From NCBI GenBank assembly GCA_963834755.1, contig CAWICQ010000013.1:62001-126000 (forward strand): 64,000 bases of DNA, written 5' to 3'. Numbering within the stretch: the stretch's first letter is position 1; every line of letters begins with the position of its first letter. The position numbers and the translations under genes were made by a program. Below the pieces are notes generated by a model, which saw nothing but the letters and a program-made list of their open reading frames with translations, made no database searches and was not told where the DNA came from. This DNA is from Dokdonella_A sp963834755. GTDB lineage: Bacteria > Pseudomonadota > Gammaproteobacteria > Xanthomonadales > Rhodanobacteraceae. Below are positions 34,657 to 45,456 of the stretch, in pieces.

Positions 34657-35777
34657 TCAGCGCGGCGCGCGATACCCGCCGCGCACGCCGCGCGGCGACA
34701 TGACGAGCTGCCAGAGCTGATCGCGCCGCGCGCGAAACACGGCGGCGGACGCGGAAAGATAGAACCGCCACATCCGGCGGAAGCGTTCGTCGTAACCCGC
34801 CCGCAGCGCCGACCACCCGCGCTCGAAGTTCGCGCGCCAGGCCATCAGCGTGCGGTCGTAGTCGGCGCCGAAATTGTGCCAATCCTCGGTGACGAAAACG
34901 CCTTCGCTCGCATTCGCGATCTGCTCGGCCGAAGGAATCATCGAATTCGGGAAAGATGTATTTCGCGATCCACGGATCGGTGTGGTTCGACGATACGTTC
35001 GAGCCGATCGTGTGCAGCACGAACAGGCCGTCTTCCGCCGTGCAGCGCAGCGCGACGTCGAAATACGTCTTGTAGTTCTTGACGCCGACGTGCTCGAACA
35101 TGCCGATGGAAAAAACCCGGTCGAAACGCTCGTCGAGCGTCCGGTAATCGGCGAGCCGGGTTTCGACCGGCAGGCCGCGACAGATTTCCCGCGCGTAATC
35201 GGCTTGTTCCTGCGACACGGTGACACCGACGCCGGATACGCCGAAGCGTTCCGCGGCGAATTTCAACGCTTCGCCCCAGCCGCAGCCGATGTCGAGCACA
35301 CGCATGCCCGGCTCCAGACCGAGTTTGCGGAAAATCAGGTCGAGCTTTGCTTCCTGCGCCGACATCCAGATCGGCGGCGTCTTTCCAGTAGCCGCAGCTG
35401 TAGACGAGGCGCTTGCCGAGCATCGCCTGGAACAGATCGTTGCCGAGATCGTAATGGTGCTCGCCGACCACGTACGCGCGTCTGCCGCGTTGCAGATTGA
35501 GAAAACGCGCTTTCACATACAGCCATGCATCTTCGAATCCGCCGACGCGCTCGTCGAGCCGCGTGTCCAGAAGGCGAAACAGGAATCCGTCGAGGTCGTC
35601 GGCATCCCACCAGCCGTCCATGTAGGCCTCGCCAAGGCCGAGCGATCCATGCGCGAGGATGCGCGAATAGAGTTGCGGATCGTGCACGCGGATATCGCTC
35701 GGCGCATCACCGTCGATGTTCACGCCGGCGAGATTCAACAGCGACTCGATGCGCGCATGCGCCCGTGTGCGTGACAT
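34657..35777 (-). CDS. cfa: Cyclopropane-fatty-acyl-phospholipid synthase (two frame breaks)
   Basis: SAM-dependent methylene transfer to unsaturated acyl chains of membrane lipids. The conserved sequence is split over three frames: MSRTRAHARIESLLNLAGVN through CGYWKDAADLD, then AQEAKLDLIF with the SAM motif VLDIGCGWGEALKFAAERFG through KYIFP, then NSMIPSAEQIANA through GVRGGYRAPR. The breaks are near 35357-35362 and 34949-34951, and each is cured by removing one base (in a GCGCC and in a CCC context). Repaired, the protein is 372 aa, the usual size. An upstream ATG at 35798 is also possible. Either sequencing error or a recent pseudogene; error is favoured given similar breaks in nearby genes. 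Confidence 0.88.
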
Positions 35778-35862
35778 CGGTAGCCCCTGGATAAGCATGG
35801 CAAAAGAATAACGCGTCGAAATGACCGTGCCGAGCGCGGCCGTGTGGCGGTCCAGCGAGGGT

Positions 35863-36198
35863 TCAGCGATCCGCCGCCGGGGTCTCGTCGACCAGTCCGA
35901 ACTCCACGGGAAAGCGCGCGAAGAACAAGCGCGCGCCGTCCTCGCGCACGATGCGCAGCAATTCCTCGGCCTGGCTTTCGGAAACGACGAACTCGACCAG
36001 CACGGTCAGCTGCCCGGCCAGCTCGAAGAAATGTTGTTCGGACATGACGCCGTGTCGGCCGAAACCCGCGATCGCGCGGAAAGCCGAACCGCCGGCGATG
36101 CCGCGCTGCTTGGCCTGGGCGAGCAGCCATTCGTACAGCGGCGCGCCGCGATGGCGTTGGTTCTCGTGCATGTAGAAGCGCAGCGATGAGCCTTTCAT
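35863..36198 (-). CDS. DUF190 family protein
   Basis: 111 aa, with MKGSSLRFYMHENQRHRGAP, LYEWLLAQAKQRGIAGGSAF, RAIAGFGRHG and LTVLVEFVVSES, a PII-like ferredoxin fold typical of DUF190. These genes travel with crcB and are presumed to modulate fluoride export, though the role is not established. A strong GAGGAGG precedes the ATG, which lies 16 bases after the crcB stop, so the two form an operon under the fluoride riboswitch. Confidence 0.9.
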   Translation of the reverse strand: MKGSSLRFYMHENQRHRGAPLYEWLLAQAKQRGIAGGSAFRAIAGFGRHGVMSEQHFFELAGQLTVLVEFVVSESQAEELLRIVREDGARLFFARFPVEFGLVDETPAADR

Positions 36199-36214
36199 GC
36201 GACGGCCTCCTCGT

Positions 36215-36601
36215 TCACGAGCGCAGTATGAGTCGCGTCAAGCCGATTCCGGCGAGTGTCAGCAGCAGCGAGCCGAACAGATGCGCCGCAACGATCGCCG
36301 CCGTCCAGCTGTACTGCTGGCGCAGGAACAGCGTGATCGTTTCGCCGGAAAAGGTCGAGAACGTGGTCAGGCCGCCGAGGAAGCCAGTCGTAATCGCGAG
36401 CCGCCACGCGATCGGCAGCGCTTCGAAATGCGCGAAGAGACCGAGCGCGATGCCCATGATGAGCCCGCCGACGAGGTTCGCAGCGAGCGTGCCCAGAGGC
36501 AGCGAGGGCAGGATCGGATTGAGCGCGATGCCGAGCAGCCAGCGCACGACAGCGCCGGCGAATGCGCCGAGGCCGACGGCAACAAACGAGACGAAGTTCA
36601 T
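36215..36601 (-). CDS. crcB: Fluoride ion channel CrcB (Fluc)
   Basis: 128 aa, four membrane helices, acts as an antiparallel dimer exporting fluoride across the inner membrane. Signature residues: GAFAGAVVRWLLG, LGTLAANLVGGLIMG with the pore Asn, and GFLGGLTTFSTFSGE with the central sodium-site and phenylalanine-box elements. GGGAG precedes the ATG. A fluoride riboswitch lies about 95 bases upstream. Confidence 0.95.
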   Translation of the reverse strand: MNFVSFVAVGLGAFAGAVVRWLLGIALNPILPSLPLGTLAANLVGGLIMGIALGLFAHFEALPIAWRLAITTGFLGGLTTFSTFSGETITLFLRQQYSWTAAIVAAHLFGSLLLTLAGIGLTRLILRS

Positions 36602-36696
36602 GACGCTCCCAGGTCGGTTGTCGGACCCGGAAACCCGCGGCGGCGGCTCGCGGCGAGTCGCCCACGATACCTGCGCGCCCCGGTTTCCGGGAGCTC

Positions 36697-36745
36697 GTCA
36701 GGCATCATCAGCCTTGCGGCGGTTCGAGGAGGAATGCCATCTCCC
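36697..36745 (-). promoter_or_regulatory. Fluoride riboswitch (crcB motif)
   Basis: On the minus strand the leader of crcB reads GGGAGATGGCATTCCTCCTC, then GAACCGCCGCAAGGCTGATG, then ATGCCTGAC. This matches the crcB-motif consensus: GGxGATGGxxTTCCxCC, AACCGCC, a variable short stem, and CTGATGATGCC with the pseudoknot partners GGCATTC and TGATGCC. It is placed directly upstream of crcB. GC-rich hairpins after it (CCCGG-AAA-CCGGG) could be the expression platform. Confidence 0.9.
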
Positions 36746-36839
36746 GATTTGCGAACGTAAGTCGCAAAGGTATGCTAACGCAAACCGGCGCGCGGACGCC
36801 AATCGCGTCGCCGCATTCCGAAACAGCGCCTCCGTCCCG

Positions 36840-38071
36840 ATGAATCTCGCCATCTCACCGCGCCGGCGCCGGCTGGCTCCGCTGCTTGCCGCGCTCGCGA
36901 TGTTCGGGCCGTTTTCGATCGACACGATATTCCCCGCGTTTCCGTCGATCGCGCGCGATCTCGACGCGAGTCCGATCGCAATGCAGCAGACCATCAGCGT
37001 GTACATGATCGCGTACGCGTTGATGTCGCTGTTCCACGGCCCGCTTTCCGATGCGCTCGGCCGGCGTCGCGTGATTCTCGCCGGCGTTGCCGTGTTCGTG
37101 CTGGCTTCGGTCGGCTGCGCGCTCGCCGGTACGATCGGATCGCTGCTCGCGTTCCGCGCGCTGCAGGGCATTTCCGCCGGCGCGGGTCTCATCGTCGGCC
37201 GCGCGATCATCCGCGACTGTTTCGAAGGTGTCGAAGCGCAACGCCTGATGGCGGCCGTGTCGATGATCTTCGGCATCGCGCCGGCGATTGCGCCGATCGT
37301 CGGCGGCTGGGTCGTCGCCATCGCGCATTGGCCGATGATCTTCTGGCTGCTCGCGGCGTTCGCGGCGGCGTTGTGGCTGGTCTGTCTCGTCTGGCTGCCG
37401 GAAACGCATCCGCTCGAAAATCGCGTGCCGCTTTCGCTCGACGAGCTGGCCACGACGTATCGAAGGATCGGCGCCGATCGCGCGTTTCTGCCGCTCGCGC
37501 TCGCCGGCACGTTGAACTTCAACGCGCTGTTCGTCGTACATCGCCTCGGCACCGGCGTTCGTGCTGAATATCCTGAAGCTCGACTCGCAGCATTTCGCCT
37601 GGCTCTTCATTCCGGCGATCAGCGGCATGATGACCGGCGCGTTTCTTTCCGGCCGTCTCGCCGGAAAACTGAGCGCCACGGCGACGGTGCGCCTCGGCTA
37701 TGCGATCATGCTCGGCGCATCGGCGATCAATCTCGCGATCGCGGCCGCTCCTGCCCGAGCCGCGCGTACCGTGGTCGGTGTTGCCGATCGGCCTGCATGC
37801 GATCGGCATCGGCATGAATTTTCCGACGCTGACGCTGCTGCTGCTCGATCGCTTTCCGCATCATCGCGGCGCGGTGTCGTCGGTGCAGGCGTTCGTGAGT
37901 CTGGTGATCAGCGCGACGCTCGCCGGCGCGATCTCGCCGATGGTTTCCGGCAGCGCGATGTCGCTTGCGATCACGGCGGCGTTGGCGACGTCGCTCGGCT
38001 TCGCCAGCTGGCGTCTCTACCGCTTCATCGAGCGACGCGAAAGCCGAGTCGCTGCGCGCGCGGCCGCCTGA
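36840..38071 (+). CDS. Bcr/CflA-type multidrug MFS transporter (two frame breaks)
   Basis: Drug:H+ antiporter of the DHA1 Bcr/CflA group. Starts MNLAISPRRRRLAPLLAALA, with MFGPFSIDTIFPAFPSIARD (helix 1), the motif A loop GPLSDALGRRRVIL, and RALQGISAGAGLIVGRAIIR (motif C-like region). The frame breaks near 37531-37538 and again near 37743-37746; each is cured by removing one base, joining NFNALFV to YIASAPAFVLNILKLDSQHF, and NLAIAA to LLPEPRVPWSVLPIGLHAIG. Repaired length 409 aa with 12 helices. Divergent from the fluoride-controlled crcB unit; no link in function is evident. Confidence 0.85.
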
Positions 38072-38160
38072 GAGCGGGCTGTCGCGTCGGCAATGCTGGG
38101 TTCAGCGTTCGATGGGCAAATAGGGCGGGCTCATGATGCCGCGTCCCTGGCAAGTATTCG

Positions 38161-39733
38161 TTGTTTTCACGTTTCGCCGCGCTGGCGCTACTCATCGCGC
38201 TCGCAAGCGGTTGCGCGACGCTGCGCACGGATCTTCCGAAGGCGGCCTCGACCGCATTGCCGCCGGTCGCGGATACGCCATCTACGCGTTACGTGCAGCG
38301 GGAAACCTTGGCGCATGCCGAAGAGTCCGGCTTCCGCCCGCTGATCAGCAACACGAACGCGCTGATGAGCCGCATCGTGCTGATCGACCACGCGCAGCAC
38401 TCGCTCGACCTCCAGTACTTCATCTTCAACAACGACGCGACCGGCCGGTTGGTGGCGCAGCGGATTCTCGCCGCGGCCGATCGCGGCGTGCGCGTGCGCA
38501 TTCTGCTCGACGATCTGGACATCGAAGGGCAGGACAACGTGCTCGACGCGCTCGATGCACATCCGAACATCGAAGTGCGCCTGTTCAATCCGTTCCGCAT
38601 CCGCAACCGCTCGGTCTTCTCCAAGGTCGGCCAGTTCATACTCGATTGGCGTCGATTGAACCGGCGCATGCACAACAAGACGTTCATCGTCGACGGCATG
38701 CAGGCGATCATCGGCGGCCGCAATATCGGCGATCCGTACTTCGACGCCGGCGATCAGATCCATTTCCGCGATCTCGACGTGATCGCGATCGGTCCGGTCG
38801 TGCCGCATATCTCGGCGATGTTCGATGCGTACTGGAATTCGAAGCTGGCGTTCCCGGTCACCGCGTATACGTCGGTGCATGCGAGCGCGGAAGATCTCGC
38901 GCGCGTGCGCCAGGCATTGACCAAGGACGCGCGCGAGTTCGCCGAATCGGACTATGCGCAGGCGGTCGCGGACGAGCTTCCGAACGGTCCGAGCGCCGAT
39001 CGGAAAGGCAGTTGGTTCTGGGGCGCGGCGACGTCTGGTCGCCGACGATCCGAACAAGGCCGATCCCGAGCACGCGCACAAACGTTATGCTCATCGCTCC
39101 GCAGTTGAGGCCGATGCTCGACGGCGCCCAGCATCAGGCGCTTGCTGATCTCGCCGTATTTCGTCCCGGGCAAGAAGGGCGTGACCTATCTCAGCGGACT
39201 CGAGCAGCGCGGTGTCGCGGTCAAGGTGCTCACCAACGCGCTGGCGTCGACCGATGAGCCGGAGGTGCACGCGGGCTATTCGCGCTACCGCATTCCGTTG
39301 CTCGAAGCCGGCGTCGAGCTATTCGAGTTGCGCCCGATCCCGGGGCGCCCGCCGCGCGATGCGCACGGCACGTCGTCCGGCGAAAGCCTGCATGCGAAGT
39401 CGATGATCGTCGATCAGCGCATGGTGTTCGTCGGCTCGATGAATCTCGATCCGCGCTCGCGCAAGCTCAACACCGAGATGGGCGTCGTCATCGACTGCCC
39501 GGATCTCGCAGCGACATTGTCGAAGTATTTCGATAGCGCGACCGCGCCCGAGAACGCGTTCCATGTCGTGCTGCAGAAGCCGGAAGGTTCCTCGTCGGGC
39601 AAGCCGGCGCTGCGTTGGGTCGCCGTCGACAAGGGCAAGCCGGTCGATGTTCGATCACGATCCGGAAACCTCGGAATGGAAACGCATGAAGATCTCACTG
39701 ATGCGCGTGCTGCCGATCGAAGGCATGCTGTAG
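38161..39733 (+). CDS. Phospholipase D / cardiolipin-synthase-like lipoprotein (four frame breaks)
   Basis: Two HKD motifs mark the PLD superfamily: HNKTFIVDGMQAIIGGRN and HAKSMIVDQRMVFVGSMNLD. The N terminus from TTG at 38161 is a lipoprotein signal (ALALLIALASGC), so it is probably membrane-anchored, as in ClsC/YmdC-type proteins. Breaks near 39028-39032, 39087-39090, 39141-39144 and 39648 divide the conserved sequence; removing one base at each restores GAARLVADDPNKADPEHAHK, LIAPQLRPMLDGAQHQAL, LISPYFVPGKKGVTYLSGLE and the C terminus ISLMRVLPIEGML. Repaired length is 522 aa. The start codon is uncertain. The next gene begins 7 bases later. Confidence 0.82.
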
Positions 39734-39740
39734 GAATCGG

Positions 39741-41232
39741 ATGACGTCGCGCACGCTCGGCGACGCCGGAGTAGCGAGCATGATGAGCGCCGGCAAAGCC
39801 GCGGATCCTGCACGCAAGCGACATGCAGACGTGCAACCGTCAACACGCACACGCCAGGCGCTGCGCTGGCTGCTGATCGCTGGATCGATCGTCGCCGCCG
39901 CGACGCTGGTGATCGGCGTCGTGATCGGCGCAGGCGCATTCGACTGGAGCCGCCTTCCGCGAGTGCTCGAGCAGTTGAGCGCCTGGCGCGCCTCGCCGCT
40001 CGCGATGCTGGCCATGCTCGCGTGTTTCGTCGTCGGCGGCGTGGTGGTGTTTCCGGTGAACCTCTTGATCGCGGCGTCGATCGTCGTGTTCGGGCCGTTG
40101 ATCGGCACGCCGATCGCGCTGGCGGGTTCGCTGGCGAGCGCGGCGGTGCTGCATCAGATCGGCAGGTCGTTTCCCGAGCACGCGTGGACGCGCATCGCGA
40201 ACGCGCACGTGGAACGCATCCGCGAACGCGTCGCGCGCCATGGCGTGATTGCGGTCGCGATCGTGCGCGTGCTGCCGCTCGCGCCGTACAGCATCGTCAG
40301 CCTCGCCGGCGGCATTGCCGGGATCGCGCGCGCGCCGTTTCTGATCGGCACCGCGCTCGGCATGCTGCCCGGCATTCTGCTCTACGCATGGTTCGCCGAT
40401 CGCGCGGGCGAAGTGATCGCCAATCCACGGCCGTTGAGCTGGGCGATGCTGTGCTTCGCCGCCGTGTTGATCGTCGCCGTCGCGTTCCTGCTGCGCTTCT
40501 ATCGGAAACGAGGTGAGCGGCGCGAAGGACGAAAAGCGATGAGCGGTCTGCGTATCGCGACATACAATCTGCACAGCGGCATTGGACTCGATCGGCGCTT
40601 CCGTCCGCAGCGCATTCTGGACGTCATCGGTGAGCTCGACGCCGACATCATCGCGATGCAGGAAGTGCTTTCGCCGGTGTTCGGCTTCGACGTGCACGAA
40701 CATCTGCGCGCCGAAACCGGCTTTCATCTTGCGACAATGGCGACGATGCAGCTCGCCGGCGGCACGTTCGGCAACGCGGTGTTGAGTCGCTGGCCGATTC
40801 TGCATCGCGTCGATCATTCGCTGACGATCGGCAATTGCGAGCCGCGCGGCGCGCTTGAGCTACGTTGTCGGCCGCGGCCGATCGCGAGCTGCGCGTGATC
40901 GCGACGCATCTTGGCCTGCGCGCTGTGGAAAGGCGCGTGCAGATCGCGCGCCTGATCGAAATTGCGCGAGCGGATCCGGATGTTCCGACGGTGCTCGCGG
41001 GCGATCTCAATGTCCGTCGCGCGCGCGCTCGGGAACTAGCAGCGTGTCTCGAATATTTCGGGAATGCCGCAGCGCCGAAGACGTTTCCGTCGATTGCGCC
41101 GGTGCTTCCGCTCGATCGCATTTTCGTGTTGCCGCGCGCGATGCTAGTCAGGTGGAAGCGCATCGCAGTCGGCGGGCGCGGATTGCGTCGGATCATTTGC
41201 CGCTCGTTGCGACGATCGAGTTGCCTGATTAG
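39741..41232 (+). CDS. TVP38/DedA-like membrane protein joined to an endonuclease/exonuclease/phosphatase domain (two frame breaks)
   Basis: One frame carries an N-terminal VTT/SNARE-associated domain (helices from LLIAGSIVAAATLVIGVVIG, with FPVNLLIAASIVVFGPLIGT and VRVLPLAPYSIVSLAGGIAG) and then, after RKRGERREGRKA, an EEP domain (MSGLRIATYNLHSGIGLDRR, ADIIAMQEVL, ATHLGLR, VLAGDLNVRR, SDHLPLVATIELPD). EEP enzymes act on phosphodiesters or phospholipids. Frame breaks near 40861-40868 and 41148-41152 look like missing bases. AAGGA before the internal ATG at 40539 means the fusion could be two genes joined by another indel. Beside a PLD gene, a lipid-remodelling role is inferred. Confidence 0.75.
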
Positions 41233-41277
41233 GACTGAGCACTCGTGTCGCGGAGCTTGCTAAGGCATTGCCAAGCC

Positions 41278-41381
41278 TGCCCTCACCCTAGCCCTCTCCC
41301 GCCGGCGGGAGAGGGGATGTGCGACGCGGAGGTTGCAGGCTTTCTCCTCTCCCGCTGGCGGGAGAGGGTAGGGTGAGGGCG
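41278..41381. repeat. Inverted pair of CCCTCACCCTA...GCGGGAGAGG repeats
   Basis: Two near-identical arms in opposite orientation, each holding its own hairpin (CTCTCCCGC with GCGGGAGAG). The left arm begins GCCCTCACCCTAGCCCTCTC; the right, read on the minus strand, begins GCCCTCACCCTACCCTCTCC, differing by one indel and one base. About 100 bases in total. It lies between converging genes (EEP end at 41232, sdaA end at 41398) and would serve as a two-way terminator. Such repeats are widespread in Xanthomonadales and relatives. Confidence 0.85.
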
Positions 41382-41397
41382 ACCTTGGTTCAGCCCC

Positions 41398-42780
<1,383 letters not shown>

Positions 42781-42840
42781 GAAGAAGAGGTATGGGCGGC
42801 GAGGGCGCTATTCTACGCGTCCACTCCCGCCGCCGGTCGC

Positions 42841-43116
42841 ATGCCTCTGATTCTTTACCAGCGCGACGACTGCAAACTCTGCGACGAAGCGCTCGCGGCG
42901 CTCGCGGCCGCACGTGTGCCGGAATTCGAAAGCGTGTGGATTGACGACGATGCCGCGCTCGAAGCGCGCTACGGCGAACGCATTCCCGTATTGCGTGACG
43001 CAGCCAGCGGCCGCGAGCTCGGCTGGCCGTTCGGTCCCGACGAAGTGAAGCGTTTCATCGGCGTCGGCGATCCGGCGCCGAGATCGGCGAAGCGTCAGAG
43101 CAGCGACGAGGCGTGA
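42841..43116 (+). CDS. Glutaredoxin-family (DUF836-like) thiol protein
   Basis: 91 aa with Cys11 and Cys14 in QRDDCKLCDEAL, then ALAAARVPEFESVWIDDDAA and the cis-proline region ERIPVLRD of a glutaredoxin-like fold. Small proteins of this kind are often called DUF836; their redox partner is unknown. It is divergent from sdaA by 60 bases and its 3' end overlaps the end of the convergent DUF2501 gene by 22 bases. Confidence 0.85.
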   Translation: MPLILYQRDDCKLCDEALAALAAARVPEFESVWIDDDAALEARYGERIPVLRDAASGRELGWPFGPDEVKRFIGVGDPAPRSAKRQSSDEA

Positions 43117-43490
43117 TCGAGCACCGCGCCGCAGGCCTTCTGCGTCAGGTTGCTTTCGAGGCTGCCCATCTTGGTGATGTCGACCGACTTGCCATCGCGG
43201 CCGGTGAGCATGCCCTTGGCGCCGTCGGCGTAGCCGGTGTCCTGCTGCGCCGCGTCGGCGCCGCCGATCTTGCTGACCAGCCGGTCTTTCATCGAGCTCG
43301 CCGCGTTGCCGGTGAGATAGTTGTTGCTGATGCAGAACTGCAGGATGCCCGCGGCATTGCCCGCGCTGCCGGACGACAGCGAGCTGAGATCCATGCCGCC
43401 GGTCACCGCGCCGAGATCCTGCGACGAAGCATTCGTTGCGAAAACGAGTGCCGCAGCGGCGGCAATCCAGGCGATCGATCGTTGAGTCAT
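43095..43490 (-). CDS. DUF2501 domain-containing secreted protein
   Basis: 131 aa from the ATG at 43490, after AAGGAG. Signal peptide MTQRSIAWIAAAAALVFATN ends near ASSQ. The mature part has SSGSAGNAAGILQFCISNNY, LTGNAASSMKDRLVSKIGG and SLESNLTQKACGAVLDHAS, as in the YjjA-like DUF2501 family of small exported proteins. Two cysteines may pair. Function unknown. Confidence 0.88.
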   Translation of the reverse strand: MTQRSIAWIAAAAALVFATNASSQDLGAVTGGMDLSSLSSGSAGNAAGILQFCISNNYLTGNAASSMKDRLVSKIGGADAAQQDTGYADGAKGMLTGRDGKSVDITKMGSLESNLTQKACGAVLDHASSLL

Positions 43491-43585
43491 GACACGCTCC
43501 TTCCGGGTGCGAGGGTGTGCGATTCTCGCTCCGATCTCTCCGCGCCGACAGTGCGCGACCACACTCATTGCGGATCGACGGCGGC

Positions 43586-45232
43586 TTATTGCCGATCGAA
43601 GGCTTCGGCAGGTTCCGAGTCCGAATCGAGCGGCGGAATTTCGCCGTGCGCGGCCTCGACGGTCGGCGTGCGCCAGCCGGCTGAAACGCCCCAGAAATAG
43701 AACCCGACGCCGATGACGGCGACCAGCGCCAGATCCCAGCCGAACGGAATCACGTCGCGTCCGCCGAACTGTTTGCTGCCCAGGCACGACACCAGCGCGA
43801 TCACCGGCAGATACGCAATCAGCCACCACGCGCCGGCGAGCTGCCGCGCGAAATCGTGCCAGCCGACCTTGGCCTGATAGTAGAAATAGATCGGCAGCGC
43901 GACGACGACGAGCAGGATGATCTCGCCCGTCAGCGGCCATTTGGCCCAGTACAAAAGCTCGGCGGAAAACACGAACGCGAGAATCGCGATCAGCGAAAGC
44001 CCCGGCAGCCGGAACGGCCGGTGCAGGTCGGGCGCCGTGCGCCGCAGACTGACGACGCTGACCGGACCGGTGAGATACGAAATGATTGTCGCCACCGAGA
44101 TCACGGCGGCCAGCGTGCCCCAGCCGCGGAAGAAGAACAGGAACACGAACGAGACGCCGAGGTTGAACCACATCGCCGCGCGCGGCACGCCCCAGACCGG
44201 ATGCAGGCGCCCGAGCGCTTTGGGCATGGTGCCGTTGCGTTCCATGCCATAGATCATGCGCGCCGTCGTCGCCGTGTAAGTGATGCCGGTACCGCTCGGG
44301 CTGACGAACGCATCGAAATAGAGCAGCGTCGCCAGCCATTGCAGCCCGAGGATCTTCGCGAGCTCCGCGAACGGCGAGCGATAGTCGATGCCGTGCCAGC
44401 CCGCTTTGGCGAGCAGGTCCGGTGGCACCGCGCCGATGTACGCGACCTGCAGTATCAGATAGATAATGGTCGCGAGGCCGATCGACCCCAGCACCGCGAA
44501 TGGAATATTCCTGCCTGGATTGCGGGCTTCGCCGGCGAGGTTCACGGGGCTCTGGAACCCGTTGTAACTGAACACGATGCCAGCCGTGGCTACTGCGGTG
44601 AGCAGCGCGGCGAGATCGATCACGTGCGCACTACCATCCACGCCGACCGAGAAATTTCCGGGATGGAAGCCGCTTGCGATCAGCGAAATGCCGGCCAGTG
44701 CCGGCACCACCAGCTTGAACACCGTGATCGCGCTGTTCGAATGCGCGAACAGCTTTACGCTCCAGAAGTTCACCAGGAAATACACGATCACGAGCGCGGC
44801 CGCGATGGCGAGGCCGGGCGGCGTCAACTCGCCATGGCCGCCTGGCGCGGGAATGTATAGCGCCTGCGCCCAGCCCCACTCCCACGAGGCCATGTACTGC
44901 ACCGAAGCTTCGGCCTCGACCGGGATCACGGACACGATCGCGATCCAGTTCGACCACGCCGCGATGAAGCCGACCAGCGAGCCGTGCGAATAATGCCCGT
45001 AGCGGACCATGCCGCCCGATTCGGGAAACATCGCGCCGAGCTCGGAGTAGGTCAGCGCGATCGTCATGATGATCGCGGCGCCGATCACCCAGGCCCAAAT
45101 CGCGCCGGGACCCGCAAGGCCGGCCGCGCGCCAAGCGCCGAACAGCCAGCCCGAGCCAATGATCGAGCCGAGCCCGGTCAGCATCAGGGCGAAGGCGCCG
45201 ACGTCGCGGCGGAGGGCGGAACGATCGGACAT
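43586..45232 (-). CDS. APC-family amino-acid permease
   Basis: 548 aa with about 12-14 hydrophobic helices in the inner membrane. The N-terminal substrate-binding motif GLGSIIGSGWLFGAWRAAGL and the ALTYSELGAMFPESGGMVRY segment are typical of APC transporters. Helix 6 (SYNGFQSPVNLAGEARNPGR) fits the same family. Long C-terminal cytoplasmic tail ending PPLDSDSEPAEAFDRQ. Substrate cannot be told. GGAG precedes the ATG at 45232. Confidence 0.93.
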   Translation of the reverse strand: MSDRSALRRDVGAFALMLTGLGSIIGSGWLFGAWRAAGLAGPGAIWAWVIGAAIIMTIALTYSELGAMFPESGGMVRYGHYSHGSLVGFIAAWSNWIAIVSVIPVEAEASVQYMASWEWGWAQALYIPAPGGHGELTPPGLAIAAALVIVYFLVNFWSVKLFAHSNSAITVFKLVVPALAGISLIASGFHPGNFSVGVDGSAHVIDLAALLTAVATAGIVFSYNGFQSPVNLAGEARNPGRNIPFAVLGSIGLATIIYLILQVAYIGAVPPDLLAKAGWHGIDYRSPFAELAKILGLQWLATLLYFDAFVSPSGTGITYTATTARMIYGMERNGTMPKALGRLHPVWGVPRAAMWFNLGVSFVFLFFFRGWGTLAAVISVATIISYLTGPVSVVSLRRTAPDLHRPFRLPGLSLIAILAFVFSAELLYWAKWPLTGEIILLVVVALPIYFYYQAKVGWHDFARQLAGAWWLIAYLPVIALVSCLGSKQFGGRDVIPFGWDLALVAVIGVGFYFWGVSAGWRTPTVEAAHGEIPPLDSDSEPAEAFDRQ

Positions 45233-45456
45233 AGGGACTCCCGCGCCTTGAGGCGCTCGTCAACATCGGCATGGAACCGCGGCAGGTCTCGCCGCGCGCC
45301 CGATATTCGCAGGTTTGCCGCACGCCGTCAGCGGTGGAAACGCCCATCCGGGCGGGCCGCGCGCCCTGTTTCGGGTCGGCGCGACGGGTCCGCCCGCGCA
45401 CGGCGGCCGGCGCTTCGGCTAGGATCGCCGATCCAAACCGTGGCAGGGGTCAAATC

